Shown: in pieces, positions 50,080-58,399 of the stretch
How the letters are laid out: every line of letters starts with the position of its first letter
Position numbering within the stretch: position 1 is the first letter of the stretch
Assembly: GCF_000682715.1 (NCBI RefSeq)
Contig: NZ_AWFH01000007.1
Coordinates: 18,602-82,601, forward strand
DNA from: Hyphomonas atlantica corrig.
GTDB lineage: Bacteria > Pseudomonadota > Alphaproteobacteria > Caulobacterales > Hyphomonadaceae
Length of the DNA stretch: 64,000 nt
Direction of reading: 5' to 3'
The notes under the pieces: model-generated
Seen by the model: only the letters and a program-made list of their open reading frames with translations
Told to the model about the DNA's origin: nothing
The model's database searches: none
Translations under genes and position numbers: made by a program

Positions 50080-52749
50080 GTGGCAGAATGGCCAGCTGCA
50101 CATAAACACCAACGGCAAATAGGGCGGCTTTTTCTGAGTTTAGGCCATCCCGCGATCTCGCACCGATTGCTGCGAGCCATTCTGGCTTGCTCGGCGGCAC
50201 TTCTAGGCTTCCAGCTTGGTGCCCAAGGCGCATATGCCGAAAACGAAACACCCCATCCCGAACAGCCGGAAACAAAGCCGGAAGTCGACAAGAACGCATC
50301 GGTTGATGACATCTATGGCGCCTTGTTCGGCAGCGCCCCTCAACAATCCTTGACCCTACCCTACCCGGTGATCATTTCAGGAATCAACCAAGGGGACATC
50401 GCGATTACGCCGAGCCCCCTGCCGGGCGAAACAGAGATCGACCGGCAAGCGATTGTAGAGATGATCCTTCCGTTTCTCATAGAGCAGAAACAAGCCGAAC
50501 TGCTGGAGGCTTTCGGGCAGGCGGATACCATCAAGGCGTGGGATCTCACCTCGCTGGGCATGCCGACCGAGTTCGACAACGGAAACCTGGTTCTAATTAT
50601 CGACATACCGGTCGAAATCAGAACGATTGTACCGCTTCCAATTCAGCCTCGTATGCGGGCTGCACTTAATCTCAATACTGAAGACCAAGCAAAAACCAGT
50701 GCAATTGTAAATGTGGCCGCCGGCACGCGGTATGTTCACGAAAGCAAATATCTTGAGCCAGGGTTTTCCGCGACGCAGGTAAACGTGGCCGCCGCGCTGA
50801 ACATTTATGATCTCGTTCTCGAAACAGGGCTGCGCTATAGCGACAATTCGGGAGACAAGCTCGGCCTGAATGACACACGGCTGACGAAAGACCTGATTGA
50901 CAAACGGGTTCGCCTGGAAGCCGGTGACCTGACAGTCCCGACAAGTGCATTGCAGGGAAACCCAGGGATACTCGGTCTGGCGGGCTTTCGGAACTTCGGC
51001 CTCCAACCCTATGAAGAATACCGCACCAACCCGTCCCAACAGTTTGAATTGCAACGTGCGGCTCAGGTGCAGGTTTACATCAACGGCCAATTCATCCGGG
51101 AACTGAGGCTGCTTCCGGGCCGATACAATCTTACTGATCTGCCGCTTCAGAGCGCTGCCGGAAACGACATCATTCTGGAGATCGAGTACGACAGCGGTGA
51201 TCGAGATCGTGTCGTTTTCTCAGCTTTCTATGATTTCAGCCTGTTGAAAAAGGGTGTGACCGATTTCTCTCTCAGTGTAGGCCCTACATCTCGTATTGAT
51301 GACGGCAGCCGAGAGTACGATTTCGACAATCCCGCTATCAGCGCCTTTTACCGAAAGGGTTGGACGGACGAATTCACCGCGGGACTCAACCTTCAGGCCG
51401 ATACAGAAATTTTGAATGTTGGCGGAGACGCATTCTATGCAACAGGTCTGGGAACGTTCGGCGTACTCGCTGGACTGAGTGATTCGGACTTTGGAACCGG
51501 CAGCGCGCTAACCGGCCTATATCGATGGAATAGCGCCGGTCATGAGAAAACAACACGCTTCGATGTCCAGGCTCGATATCAAAGTGAAGATTATACAACC
51601 CTCGGCACCGGCAGAAACAGCATCAAATACGATCTGACCGCCCGCGCGTCGCGAAACTTTTCACAAGCGTTGCGCCTGCAATTGACCACCGGATTCCGAC
51701 AACGTCACAATCTGGACGAGTTCGAACAATCCCATTCTGCCAATCTGTCCTGGCGAACAAAGTACGGCACGTTTGGAACGCTCGTCCGTTACACAACCGC
51801 TCCTGGCAAAGATGACGAATTCTCTGCGGGCATATCATTCAATATGCGACTAGGCAGCGGGTATGTTCAGGCATCGCATGATACGCAATCCTCATCGAGT
51901 CGAGTTTCTTATTCCAGCCGAACTGATCGGTATGCAGATAGTTTCGGATGGGACGTCGCGTATGCACGGCAGTCCGATCGTGACGATGTTCGCGCGGGCG
52001 CCTCTTATGTTGGCAACCGGTTCGAGGCGCGCGCAGAACAGCGTTTGAGCGCCGCCTCTCCGCAGGATAGTTTTGGCAGCGAGCATACTACAGAAGCCTC
52101 GATCAGCTCCGCTCTCGTATTCGCGGATGGCGCGTTTGCGATCTCCCGCCCTGTCTATGACAGCTTCGTGATCTTCTCCCGCAATGATGCGGTGAAAGAT
52201 ATCGATATCGCCGTCGATCCACGCCGCACCGTGTTGGATACGAAGCCCTCTTATGCGGCGTATTCCTCCGTACTTGGCCCACCTGTCGTGCCGGATTTGA
52301 ATGCTTATTACATTCGTACGATCGAAGTGGAAGCGCCCGATGCACCAGCCGGAACGTCTCTGGGAGGACAAGCGCTCAACTTCTTGCCCGGATACCGTTC
52401 TGGTTATGTGGTCAAGCTGGGAGATGACCGCAACGTCGCGGTCATGTCTGTTCTTGTTGATCAGGATGGAGAGCCGATTCCGTTCGCGGCAGGCTATGCG
52501 ATCACCAGTGATGGCGAGCGTCGGCAGATGTTCACCAACCGCGGCGGTCGTTTATATATTGACGGTCTGAAGCACGGCGAAACGGTCAAGCTGGAGTTCG
52601 ACTCACCGGAAGGGGCATCAACTTCTTTCGTTGTTCCAGACGGAGAGATCGGCGTCATCCGGTTGCCTGACCCGATCCGCATACAAACACCTGAAGAACA
52701 ATCGCCTTACAACGTTACCATGCGTATTCACAATTATCAGGGAGGCTGA
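50080..52749 (+). CDS. Outer-membrane pilus usher (Csu type)
   Basis: An 889-residue usher. A signal-like stretch LLRAILACSAALLGFQLGAQ is followed by the N-terminal domain, a long 24-strand barrel with plug (GPTSRIDDGSREYDFDNPAI, FYRKGWTDEFTAGLNLQAD) and C-terminal domains. It secretes and assembles pilin across the outer membrane. The start is uncertain: GTG at 50080 is used here, ATG at 50005 would overlap the chaperone by 67 bases, and a TTG at 50167 would give a more standard signal peptide length. None has a good ribosome site. Confidence 0.88.
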   Translation: MAEWPAAHKHQRQIGRLFLSLGHPAISHRLLRAILACSAALLGFQLGAQGAYAENETPHPEQPETKPEVDKNASVDDIYGALFGSAPQQSLTLPYPVIISGINQGDIAITPSPLPGETEIDRQAIVEMILPFLIEQKQAELLEAFGQADTIKAWDLTSLGMPTEFDNGNLVLIIDIPVEIRTIVPLPIQPRMRAALNLNTEDQAKTSAIVNVAAGTRYVHESKYLEPGFSATQVNVAAALNIYDLVLETGLRYSDNSGDKLGLNDTRLTKDLIDKRVRLEAGDLTVPTSALQGNPGILGLAGFRNFGLQPYEEYRTNPSQQFELQRAAQVQVYINGQFIRELRLLPGRYNLTDLPLQSAAGNDIILEIEYDSGDRDRVVFSAFYDFSLLKKGVTDFSLSVGPTSRIDDGSREYDFDNPAISAFYRKGWTDEFTAGLNLQADTEILNVGGDAFYATGLGTFGVLAGLSDSDFGTGSALTGLYRWNSAGHEKTTRFDVQARYQSEDYTTLGTGRNSIKYDLTARASRNFSQALRLQLTTGFRQRHNLDEFEQSHSANLSWRTKYGTFGTLVRYTTAPGKDDEFSAGISFNMRLGSGYVQASHDTQSSSSRVSYSSRTDRYADSFGWDVAYARQSDRDDVRAGASYVGNRFEARAEQRLSAASPQDSFGSEHTTEASISSALVFADGAFAISRPVYDSFVIFSRNDAVKDIDIAVDPRRTVLDTKPSYAAYSSVLGPPVVPDLNAYYIRTIEVEAPDAPAGTSLGGQALNFLPGYRSGYVVKLGDDRNVAVMSVLVDQDGEPIPFAAGYAITSDGERRQMFTNRGGRLYIDGLKHGETVKLEFDSPEGASTSFVVPDGEIGVIRLPDPIRIQTPEEQSPYNVTMRIHNYQGG

Positions 52750-52753
52750 CGCC

Positions 52754-53686
52754 ATGAGCTCGAACATCCTTACCGCAGCTATCCTCTCGCTCGTCTTGGG
52801 CGCGGGAGTGGCATGCGCCGAAGAGTCCTCTACAATTGCCCCTGAATCAGAATCGAACTTGCAGGAATGCGAGATGCGTATTTCGCCGCCTTCCACGATC
52901 ACCTATCGCGGGCCATTCAGTCGAGGATACGACGCAGCAAGCTCTTACAATCATGCTGAACGCGCTACCGTCAGGATACTGCACGAAGGTGGCGCGTGCC
53001 AGTATATGCTCCGTATTGAGCCGGATACTGGCCCAGGTGAAGGCCACATCCATTCCGCATCGGGACACCTGATCTACAATATCGAGCCAAGTGGCGGTCA
53101 GGGCCAGAATGCGGACAATCTGGTTGAACTGTCCGGGTCTTTCTCCAGCAATCAATCGCAAAAGGAAGTCCCCTTCCAGATCAGTATGCCGATCGGCCAG
53201 CGCGCCTTGGCGGGCATGTATTCCGGTCGGGTCGCCTTGTCTCTATACCGAACAGACAATGGCGCGGAAGAGTTGGTGGATCAGCAATCGGTTTACTTCG
53301 CCAGTGAGGTTGCACCAAAAGTTTCCGCATCGTTCGGGGAACTTGCAAGCGGCAACAACAATTCGATAGATTTGGATTTGGGCACAATGACCCGCAACCA
53401 GAAGGCATCAGTTGATTTCGCGGTTTCCGCCAACACCAATTACAAAGTCAATTTCGAATCCGTGAATTCCGGTGCACTAAGGCACGAGCTGTCCGGTCTC
53501 ACGCTGGACTATGACATCCGCATTGATGGCCAATTGCTACGCGATTCAGATCCGAACTCCGCCACCCTGTTCACCAGCAATGAGAATTCCCGTCACAGGC
53601 TGGATTTCGAATTGCGAGACGACCCGACCCTGGGCGTTGCGGGCAAGTATTCCGATCGCCTGACCCTGATCATCAGCGCGCAGTAA
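52754..53686 (+). CDS. Two-domain spore coat U tip adhesin (CsuE-like)
   Basis: A 310-residue exported protein with a signal peptide ending GVACAE. Two SCPU domains follow: the first (about 30-170) has CEMRISPPSTITYRGPFSRG and a second Cys in GGACQYML; the second (about 180-310) has ASVDFAVSANTNYKVNFES and ends YSDRLTLIISAQ. A longer first domain and terminal place in the operon fit the tip adhesin. GGGAGG eight bases before the ATG gives the start. Confidence 0.87.
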   Translation: MSSNILTAAILSLVLGAGVACAEESSTIAPESESNLQECEMRISPPSTITYRGPFSRGYDAASSYNHAERATVRILHEGGACQYMLRIEPDTGPGEGHIHSASGHLIYNIEPSGGQGQNADNLVELSGSFSSNQSQKEVPFQISMPIGQRALAGMYSGRVALSLYRTDNGAEELVDQQSVYFASEVAPKVSASFGELASGNNNSIDLDLGTMTRNQKASVDFAVSANTNYKVNFESVNSGALRHELSGLTLDYDIRIDGQLLRDSDPNSATLFTSNENSRHRLDFELRDDPTLGVAGKYSDRLTLIISAQ

Positions 53687-53750
53687 AAACTGTTACTCCC
53701 CTGTTTTCTCAACCTGCTGTATTCACTACAGAAGACACTGGAGGATCACA

Positions 53751-54281
53751 TTGAGCATACAAGGCACGCTGGACCGTATTCCGTCCATGACACAGGAATC
53801 GCGGGACAAAGTCCGCGCCAATGCGGAACGCTGGATCAATGAAGGCACTGACGCGCAACGCGCTGACGCCATCATTGTTCTGAAAGCCCTGGACGACGCG
53901 GTTACCGCTGAACACCAGGCGCTCTATGATGAGCTCAAGGGAATGGCCGCAGCGGAGCGGGTCGCCACCGCCTTCACGCGCCAGCCCCTCACAGATACGG
54001 AAGTCAAGATCATCGAAGCCTTGCTGGCCAATCCCGGTTCAACATCCCGGGCGCTGAGCGCGGCGTGTGGGTGGAAAGCACAAACCTGGCACATGCATTT
54101 CGGCACGATGTGCAAAAGCCGCGAAATCTATCTATGGCCGGCCCCGCCCTCTTCCACGCGGCAGGATGAACAGATGATGACGGGCATCCTGGCTGACCTC
54201 GATGAGAGCAACAATACCTGGACGATGAAACCAGACATCGAAAAGGCGTTCCGCGCGATGGGTCTCGGCGGCAAGACCTGA
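53751..54281 (+). CDS. Unknown cytoplasmic protein, helix-turn-helix-like
   Basis: A 176-residue protein starting with TTG, which is well supported by GGAGG six bases upstream. The N-terminal half is helical (MTQESRDKVRANAERWINEG). The segment LTDTEVKIIEALLANPGSTS, ALSAACGWKAQTWHMHFGTM resembles a winged-helix/HTH layout with a His/Trp-rich turn. No signal peptide. It follows the pilus operon by 65 bases on the same strand and may belong to it or stand alone. Function unknown. Confidence 0.7.
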   Translation: MSIQGTLDRIPSMTQESRDKVRANAERWINEGTDAQRADAIIVLKALDDAVTAEHQALYDELKGMAAAERVATAFTRQPLTDTEVKIIEALLANPGSTSRALSAACGWKAQTWHMHFGTMCKSREIYLWPAPPSSTRQDEQMMTGILADLDESNNTWTMKPDIEKAFRAMGLGGKT

Positions 54282-54334
54282 CCGTGCCTGATGGCGTTGC
54301 GGAAGGTCTGGACGGGTACGTGAACCCTGCTAAT

Positions 54335-54346
54335 GTTAGCGCTAAC
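54335..54346. promoter_or_regulatory. LacI-family operator palindrome
   Basis: GTTAGCGCTAAC is a perfect 12-bp palindrome with a central CG, the hallmark of LacI-family operators, and close to the Caulobacter xylose-repressor site. It lies 86 bases before the GH115 ATG, within the only gap upstream of that gene. Confidence 0.65.
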
Positions 54347-54431
54347 TGCAATCCCGCTGCGCAGCCCGCCAATGGCTGTCAGACGATGGGATTGCCAAAA
54401 AAGCTGACATTCCAGAGGGAGTTCAAAGCCC

Positions 54432-57002
54432 ATGAAACCGATCCGCCTGCTCGCCGCCACCCTTGGCGTTATCGTCTCGACCGGCTGTGTCTCTGCTGCC
54501 TTTGCCTGCGACGGCCCGGCCCGCGTGTGCGAGACAGCGTCGGCAACCGGCTTTGACCTGATCCGCGACAACCGCCCTGCGGCCATCCTGATTGATGCGG
54601 AGGCCGACCCGGCCGTGCAGCGCGTCGCCGCCAGCTTCCAGCAAGACCTGGCCCGCGTCAGCGGACAGACGCCACAGGTTCTGCGCGATGCCGCGAACGC
54701 CACCGGCCCCGTCGTTTTGGTCGGCGTTCCGGGGGAAAGCCCGCTGATTGATGACCTTGTTGCACGCGGAAAACTGGACGTTTCGGACCTGGCGGGGGAG
54801 TGGGAAACCTTCCGCATTACTGTGGCGGACACGCCCTGGCCGGGGGTTGATCGCGCGCTGGTCATCGTCGGGTCAGACCGGCGCGGCGCGGTATTTGGCA
54901 CCTACGACGTGTCAGAAGATATGGGCGTTTCTCCCTGGTACTGGTTCGCGGACGTGCCGGTGCAGCGCCGGAGCCACGTACGCCTCACGCCCGGACAGCG
55001 TACGGAACACCCCGGCGTGCGCTATCGCGGCTTTTTCATCAATGATGAAGACCCTGCCCTGAAAAATTGGGCCGAGGCGCAATTCGGCGGCGTCAATGCC
55101 GACATGTATGAACATGTGTTCGAATTGCTGCTGCGCATGAAGGGCAATTACATCTGGCCGGCCATGTGGGCGCCGAAAGCCTTTCACATGGATGATGAAC
55201 GCAGCGCCGATCTGGCGCACGAAATGGGCATCGTCATGGGCACCTCCCATCATGAACCCCTCTCCCGTGCGCAGGCGGAATGGCATCGTCTGGACACGCC
55301 CTATACGGGCGGCGAATGGAACTACCAGACCAATGCCGAGAACCTCCGCGAGTTCTGGCGCACCGGCGTGGAGCGGCTCGCCCTGCCAGGCGGCGGCATG
55401 CGCGACAATTTGCTGACCATCGGCATGCGCGGAGATGGCGACGCCCCGATGGCCGAGGGTACCGCAATCGACCTGCTCGAATCCATCGTGGCTGACCAGC
55501 GCAAGATCATCGAAGACGTGACCGGCAAACCGGCCTCTGAAACACCGCAAATGTGGGCGCTCTATAAAGAAGTGCAGGACTACTATGATCAGGGCATGAG
55601 TGTGCCGGAGGATGTGACCCTGCTGTTTGCAGACGACAATTGGGGCCAGATCCGTCGCCTGCCAACGCAGGATGTGGACCGCGATGGCGGCTTTGGCGTC
55701 TACTATCATTTTGACTATGTCGGCGTTCCCCGGAACTATAAATGGCTGAACACGAACCAGATCGAGAAAGTCTGGCAACAGATGGACCTGGCCTATCAGC
55801 GCGGCGCGCGTGATATCTGGATCGTGAATGTCGGCGACATCAAGCCGATGGAGTACCCGCTCGATTTCTTCCTCGACATGGCCTGGTCCCCCGAAAACAT
55901 GACGCCGGACGCGCTGAACGCCTATCCGCGGGATTGGGCCGCGCAGCAATTTGGCGCCGAGCATGCCGGAGAGATCGCCCATCTGGTGACGGAGTATTCG
56001 CGCCTCGCCGCCAAGCGGAAACCAGAGCTGGTAAACGAGTCCACCTATCAGCTTGGGGAGATCCGAAAAGACGTGTTGGTGCGCGGCGAATGGAGCGCAG
56101 TGATCGAGGATTGGCGCGCCCTGGTCGCGGAACTGGAGGCGGTGAAGGCCGACATTCCAGCCGAACAGGAAGCGGCTTTCTACCAACTCGTGGAATTCCC
56201 GATCCTCGCCGTATCGAACCTCTACGAGATGTATTATGCGACCGCGTGGAACCGTATGCTGGCATCTCATTTCGATCCGCGCGGGAACCATTTCATGCAT
56301 GCCGTGGAGGCCGCATTCGCGCGGGATTCCGAGCTGGAGGATTCCTATCACGCCCTGCTGGATGGCAAATGGGCGCACATGATGTCCCAGATCCACATGA
56401 ATTATGTAATCTGGAACGATCCGACCCAACAGACCCAGCCAACAGTCATCTGGACCGCGGGCGATGTGCCGGAGAAAATGCGTAATGCCAAACCGGTCTT
56501 CGTCGACGCTGCGCCGGAGGCAAATCGCATCGCCTTGCCGGTCTCCAAAATGTCTCGCAATATGGGCGCCGACGGTGTGACCTGGACCCCTATCGAAAAT
56601 CTCGGACAGGCCGAAGCCGCGCTCGTTGCCCTGCCCCAGGGCCAGCCGGCCAGCGATCCGACCACCGGACCGCGCGCCGAATACCAGATCGACTTGCCGG
56701 CGCATGAGGGCGTGACCGTGCGGGTCCGGCTTGCGCCGACGCTGAACACGATCAATGCAGAGCCGTTGCGTCTCGGCGTGTCGCTTGGCGATCAGGCGAT
56801 GAAAATTCTGGAACTGGATCTGGAGCCGACAGGTGGCGCGCAGGACACGCCCGGCAAACGCCGCTGGGCAGAGGCCGTTTCCGACAATGGCGTCACGCTG
56901 GAGGCCCGCTTCGCCGCCCTTCCCGAAGGCACGCACACGCTGGCCCTGCATCGCATCGATGACAATATCATCATCGAATCAATCGACCTGACCCTCAACT
57001 GA
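54432..57002 (+). CDS. GH115-family alpha-1,2-glucuronidase
   Basis: An 856-residue exported glycoside hydrolase of family 115, which removes 4-O-methyl-glucuronic acid from xylan. Signal peptide ends near SAAFACDG. Family segments: VIVGSDRRGAVFGTYDVSED, GVSPWYWFADVPVQRR, YRGFFINDEDPALKNWAEAQ, LRMKGNYIWPAMWAPKAFHM, MGTSHHEPLSRAQAEW, DDNWGQIRRLP and YHFDYVGVPRNYKWLN. C-terminal beta domains follow after about 640. A LacI-type operator upstream suggests sugar-responsive repression. GGGAG is 11 bases before the ATG. It ends with a hairpin at 57013-57041. Confidence 0.93.
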   Translation: MKPIRLLAATLGVIVSTGCVSAAFACDGPARVCETASATGFDLIRDNRPAAILIDAEADPAVQRVAASFQQDLARVSGQTPQVLRDAANATGPVVLVGVPGESPLIDDLVARGKLDVSDLAGEWETFRITVADTPWPGVDRALVIVGSDRRGAVFGTYDVSEDMGVSPWYWFADVPVQRRSHVRLTPGQRTEHPGVRYRGFFINDEDPALKNWAEAQFGGVNADMYEHVFELLLRMKGNYIWPAMWAPKAFHMDDERSADLAHEMGIVMGTSHHEPLSRAQAEWHRLDTPYTGGEWNYQTNAENLREFWRTGVERLALPGGGMRDNLLTIGMRGDGDAPMAEGTAIDLLESIVADQRKIIEDVTGKPASETPQMWALYKEVQDYYDQGMSVPEDVTLLFADDNWGQIRRLPTQDVDRDGGFGVYYHFDYVGVPRNYKWLNTNQIEKVWQQMDLAYQRGARDIWIVNVGDIKPMEYPLDFFLDMAWSPENMTPDALNAYPRDWAAQQFGAEHAGEIAHLVTEYSRLAAKRKPELVNESTYQLGEIRKDVLVRGEWSAVIEDWRALVAELEAVKADIPAEQEAAFYQLVEFPILAVSNLYEMYYATAWNRMLASHFDPRGNHFMHAVEAAFARDSELEDSYHALLDGKWAHMMSQIHMNYVIWNDPTQQTQPTVIWTAGDVPEKMRNAKPVFVDAAPEANRIALPVSKMSRNMGADGVTWTPIENLGQAEAALVALPQGQPASDPTTGPRAEYQIDLPAHEGVTVRVRLAPTLNTINAEPLRLGVSLGDQAMKILELDLEPTGGAQDTPGKRRWAEAVSDNGVTLEARFAALPEGTHTLALHRIDDNIIIESIDLTLN

Positions 57003-57012
57003 TCCCCCAATC

Positions 57013-57041
57013 CGGCGCAGCCCCCAGCCCCCGCTGCGCCG
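57013..57041 (+). terminator. Stem-loop after GH115 gene
   Basis: CGGCGCAGC (57013-57021) pairs perfectly with GCTGCGCCG (57033-57041) across an 11-base C-rich loop, 10 bases after the GH115 stop. No T-run follows directly, so termination may be partial. Confidence 0.55.
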
Positions 57042-57049
57042 CACCCAAC

Positions 57050-57076
57050 AAAAAAGCCGCCCCAAAAAGGACGGCT
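57050..57076 (-). terminator. Terminator for minus-strand transcription from the island
   Basis: On the minus strand, AGCCGTCC and GGGCGGCT form a stem with one mismatch around a T-rich loop, followed by TTTTTT. It would stop transcription coming from the gene at 57307-58233 before it meets the GH115 gene. Confidence 0.65.
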
Positions 57077-57087
57077 CACAAAAAAAC

Positions 57088-57105
57088 TGGTGCCAGAAGA
57101 GGACT
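57088..57105 (-). other. 18-base tRNA 3'-end relic, probable att site
   Basis: The minus strand reads AGTCCTCTTCTGGCACCA: the end of a T-loop, a T-stem strand, an acceptor strand, discriminator A and CCA. The rest of a tRNA is missing. Such relics mark where an integrase has inserted an element in a tRNA gene. The orientation places the element to the right (57106 onward) and the intact tRNA beyond the window. Confidence 0.55.
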
Positions 57106-57306
57106 GGCATTAACCACATAAGCTTTGAAAAGTTTTGATTATTTTCGGAATATGGTATCGACCCGTACCATACAGCATACCATATTTTTGAAGGACTGTA
57201 TGAGTGAGAGTCCTGCTTTTATCGTTTACAAATAAACACTTAGCTCGATTTTGAGTTGCCCGCAATTCGTGTCGCTTTCATTCTACTGCGATTTGCATCG
57301 AATGCA
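57106..57306. other. A+T-rich segment with TACCAT/ATGGTA repeats
   Basis: AATATGGTA (57149-57157) and TACCATATT (57178-57186) are perfect inverted copies, with an extra TACCAT at 57166-57171 between them. No gene is seen. Clustered short repeats beside a tRNA relic resemble integrase arm-type sites, but an operator is equally possible. Confidence 0.5.
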
Positions 57307-58233
57307 TCACTGAGCAGGTTGAGCTTCGCATGCATCTTCAGCGATGTTTTCAACCTGCCAATTTTCACCTTGTCGCCGGGCGACGTATTCGCGATTCCAC
57401 ACATTCCAACCTTCCGGCATGAGGACTTCAGACATCGGGTTGTGGATGAGCGAAATGGGTCGCACACGCGTATTGAAATTGCCGATTCCCACTCTGGACC
57501 AGACTAGTCCCGAGATATGCGAATACTCCCCGGTCAAAAATGCCGTTCGATCGATAGCGCCATTTTCGCGTTCGATCGTCCTGCTCTCCAGAAAACCTTC
57601 TTCAACTACTTCTCCCGTTTCACGGTTTATTCTCAAGAATTGATCGCCAATGGGAAAGACGGCCTTCAATGCAGAAGGCGGGTCATCGGAAGCGTATGCT
57701 CCAAATCTAGCTGCCCCAATCGCAATCAACTTAACGTCTTCAGATGTAATGGTTCCACGCTCAACGTATCGAGCAAATGCAGCCGACTTGGTGTAGAGCG
57801 CGCTAGTAACTCGTAGTTGTACTTGACGTTCGGGTGCAGCCGCTAAACCCCCGCCTTCATTTATCGGCACGGGCCTTACGACTTGGTCCGGTCCGGTTGC
57901 GCCGTCGCCAGGCGCTGTTGCCTCAATCCACACTCTCCGATCACCATCCAATAGGCATATGTCGGGCAACCCTTCTTGATTTCCCCGCTCTGTGGCTGGC
58001 ATCAGTGTTCGGCCATTTTGAAGCAGAGAATATCCTAGGAACATTTCCCAAAATCGAGCGTCGGGATCATGAGAAAAAGCAGGCAGGAAATCGCGGTCTG
58101 CAAATGGTTCGAAAACTACCCACATTTCATCTAGCGACTCTCGCATCTCCCGTTCCGCCGCAGAATCACCCGCTTTAATATTTTGGTATCCCTCATCGGC
58201 GTTGGCATCTTCAATAGACCAAAGGCTCGGCAT
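57307..58233 (-). CDS. Unknown protein with possible PD-(D/E)xK fold
   Basis: A 308-residue cytoplasmic protein I cannot name. The part around 65-112 has the order of a PD-(D/E)xK nuclease core: Glu in RFWEMFLGYSLLQNG, then LPDICLLDGDRRVWIEATAP. The last motif reads E-A-T, so the usual Lys is missing and activity is uncertain. The rest (about 130-300) is mixed alpha/beta. It is divergent from the type III modification gene (166-base gap) and lies in the same putative island, so a defence role is suggested by context only. Confidence 0.6.
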   Translation of the reverse strand: MPSLWSIEDANADEGYQNIKAGDSAAEREMRESLDEMWVVFEPFADRDFLPAFSHDPDARFWEMFLGYSLLQNGRTLMPATERGNQEGLPDICLLDGDRRVWIEATAPGDGATGPDQVVRPVPINEGGGLAAAPERQVQLRVTSALYTKSAAFARYVERGTITSEDVKLIAIGAARFGAYASDDPPSALKAVFPIGDQFLRINRETGEVVEEGFLESRTIERENGAIDRTAFLTGEYSHISGLVWSRVGIGNFNTRVRPISLIHNPMSEVLMPEGWNVWNREYVARRQGENWQVENIAEDACEAQPAQ

Positions 58234-58399
58234 CGCATTCTCCTATGGAGGCATCTATAGCGAGAGTCGTGTGTATCAGCCACCAATAGGCTGGAGGGTA
58301 TGGGTGGCGAATCTGCCCAAACACGTTATCAATGATGCTTTGTTTTCTGGGTGACATTGAACGTGTCAGTATTGGAAATACGAGCAAGGTTGGACTTAA

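Noticed and set aside
54912..56951. 679-codon frame antisense to the GH115 gene
   Set aside because: The plus-strand GH115 protein is recognised over its whole length. The antisense frame is a shadow caused by high G+C codon use.
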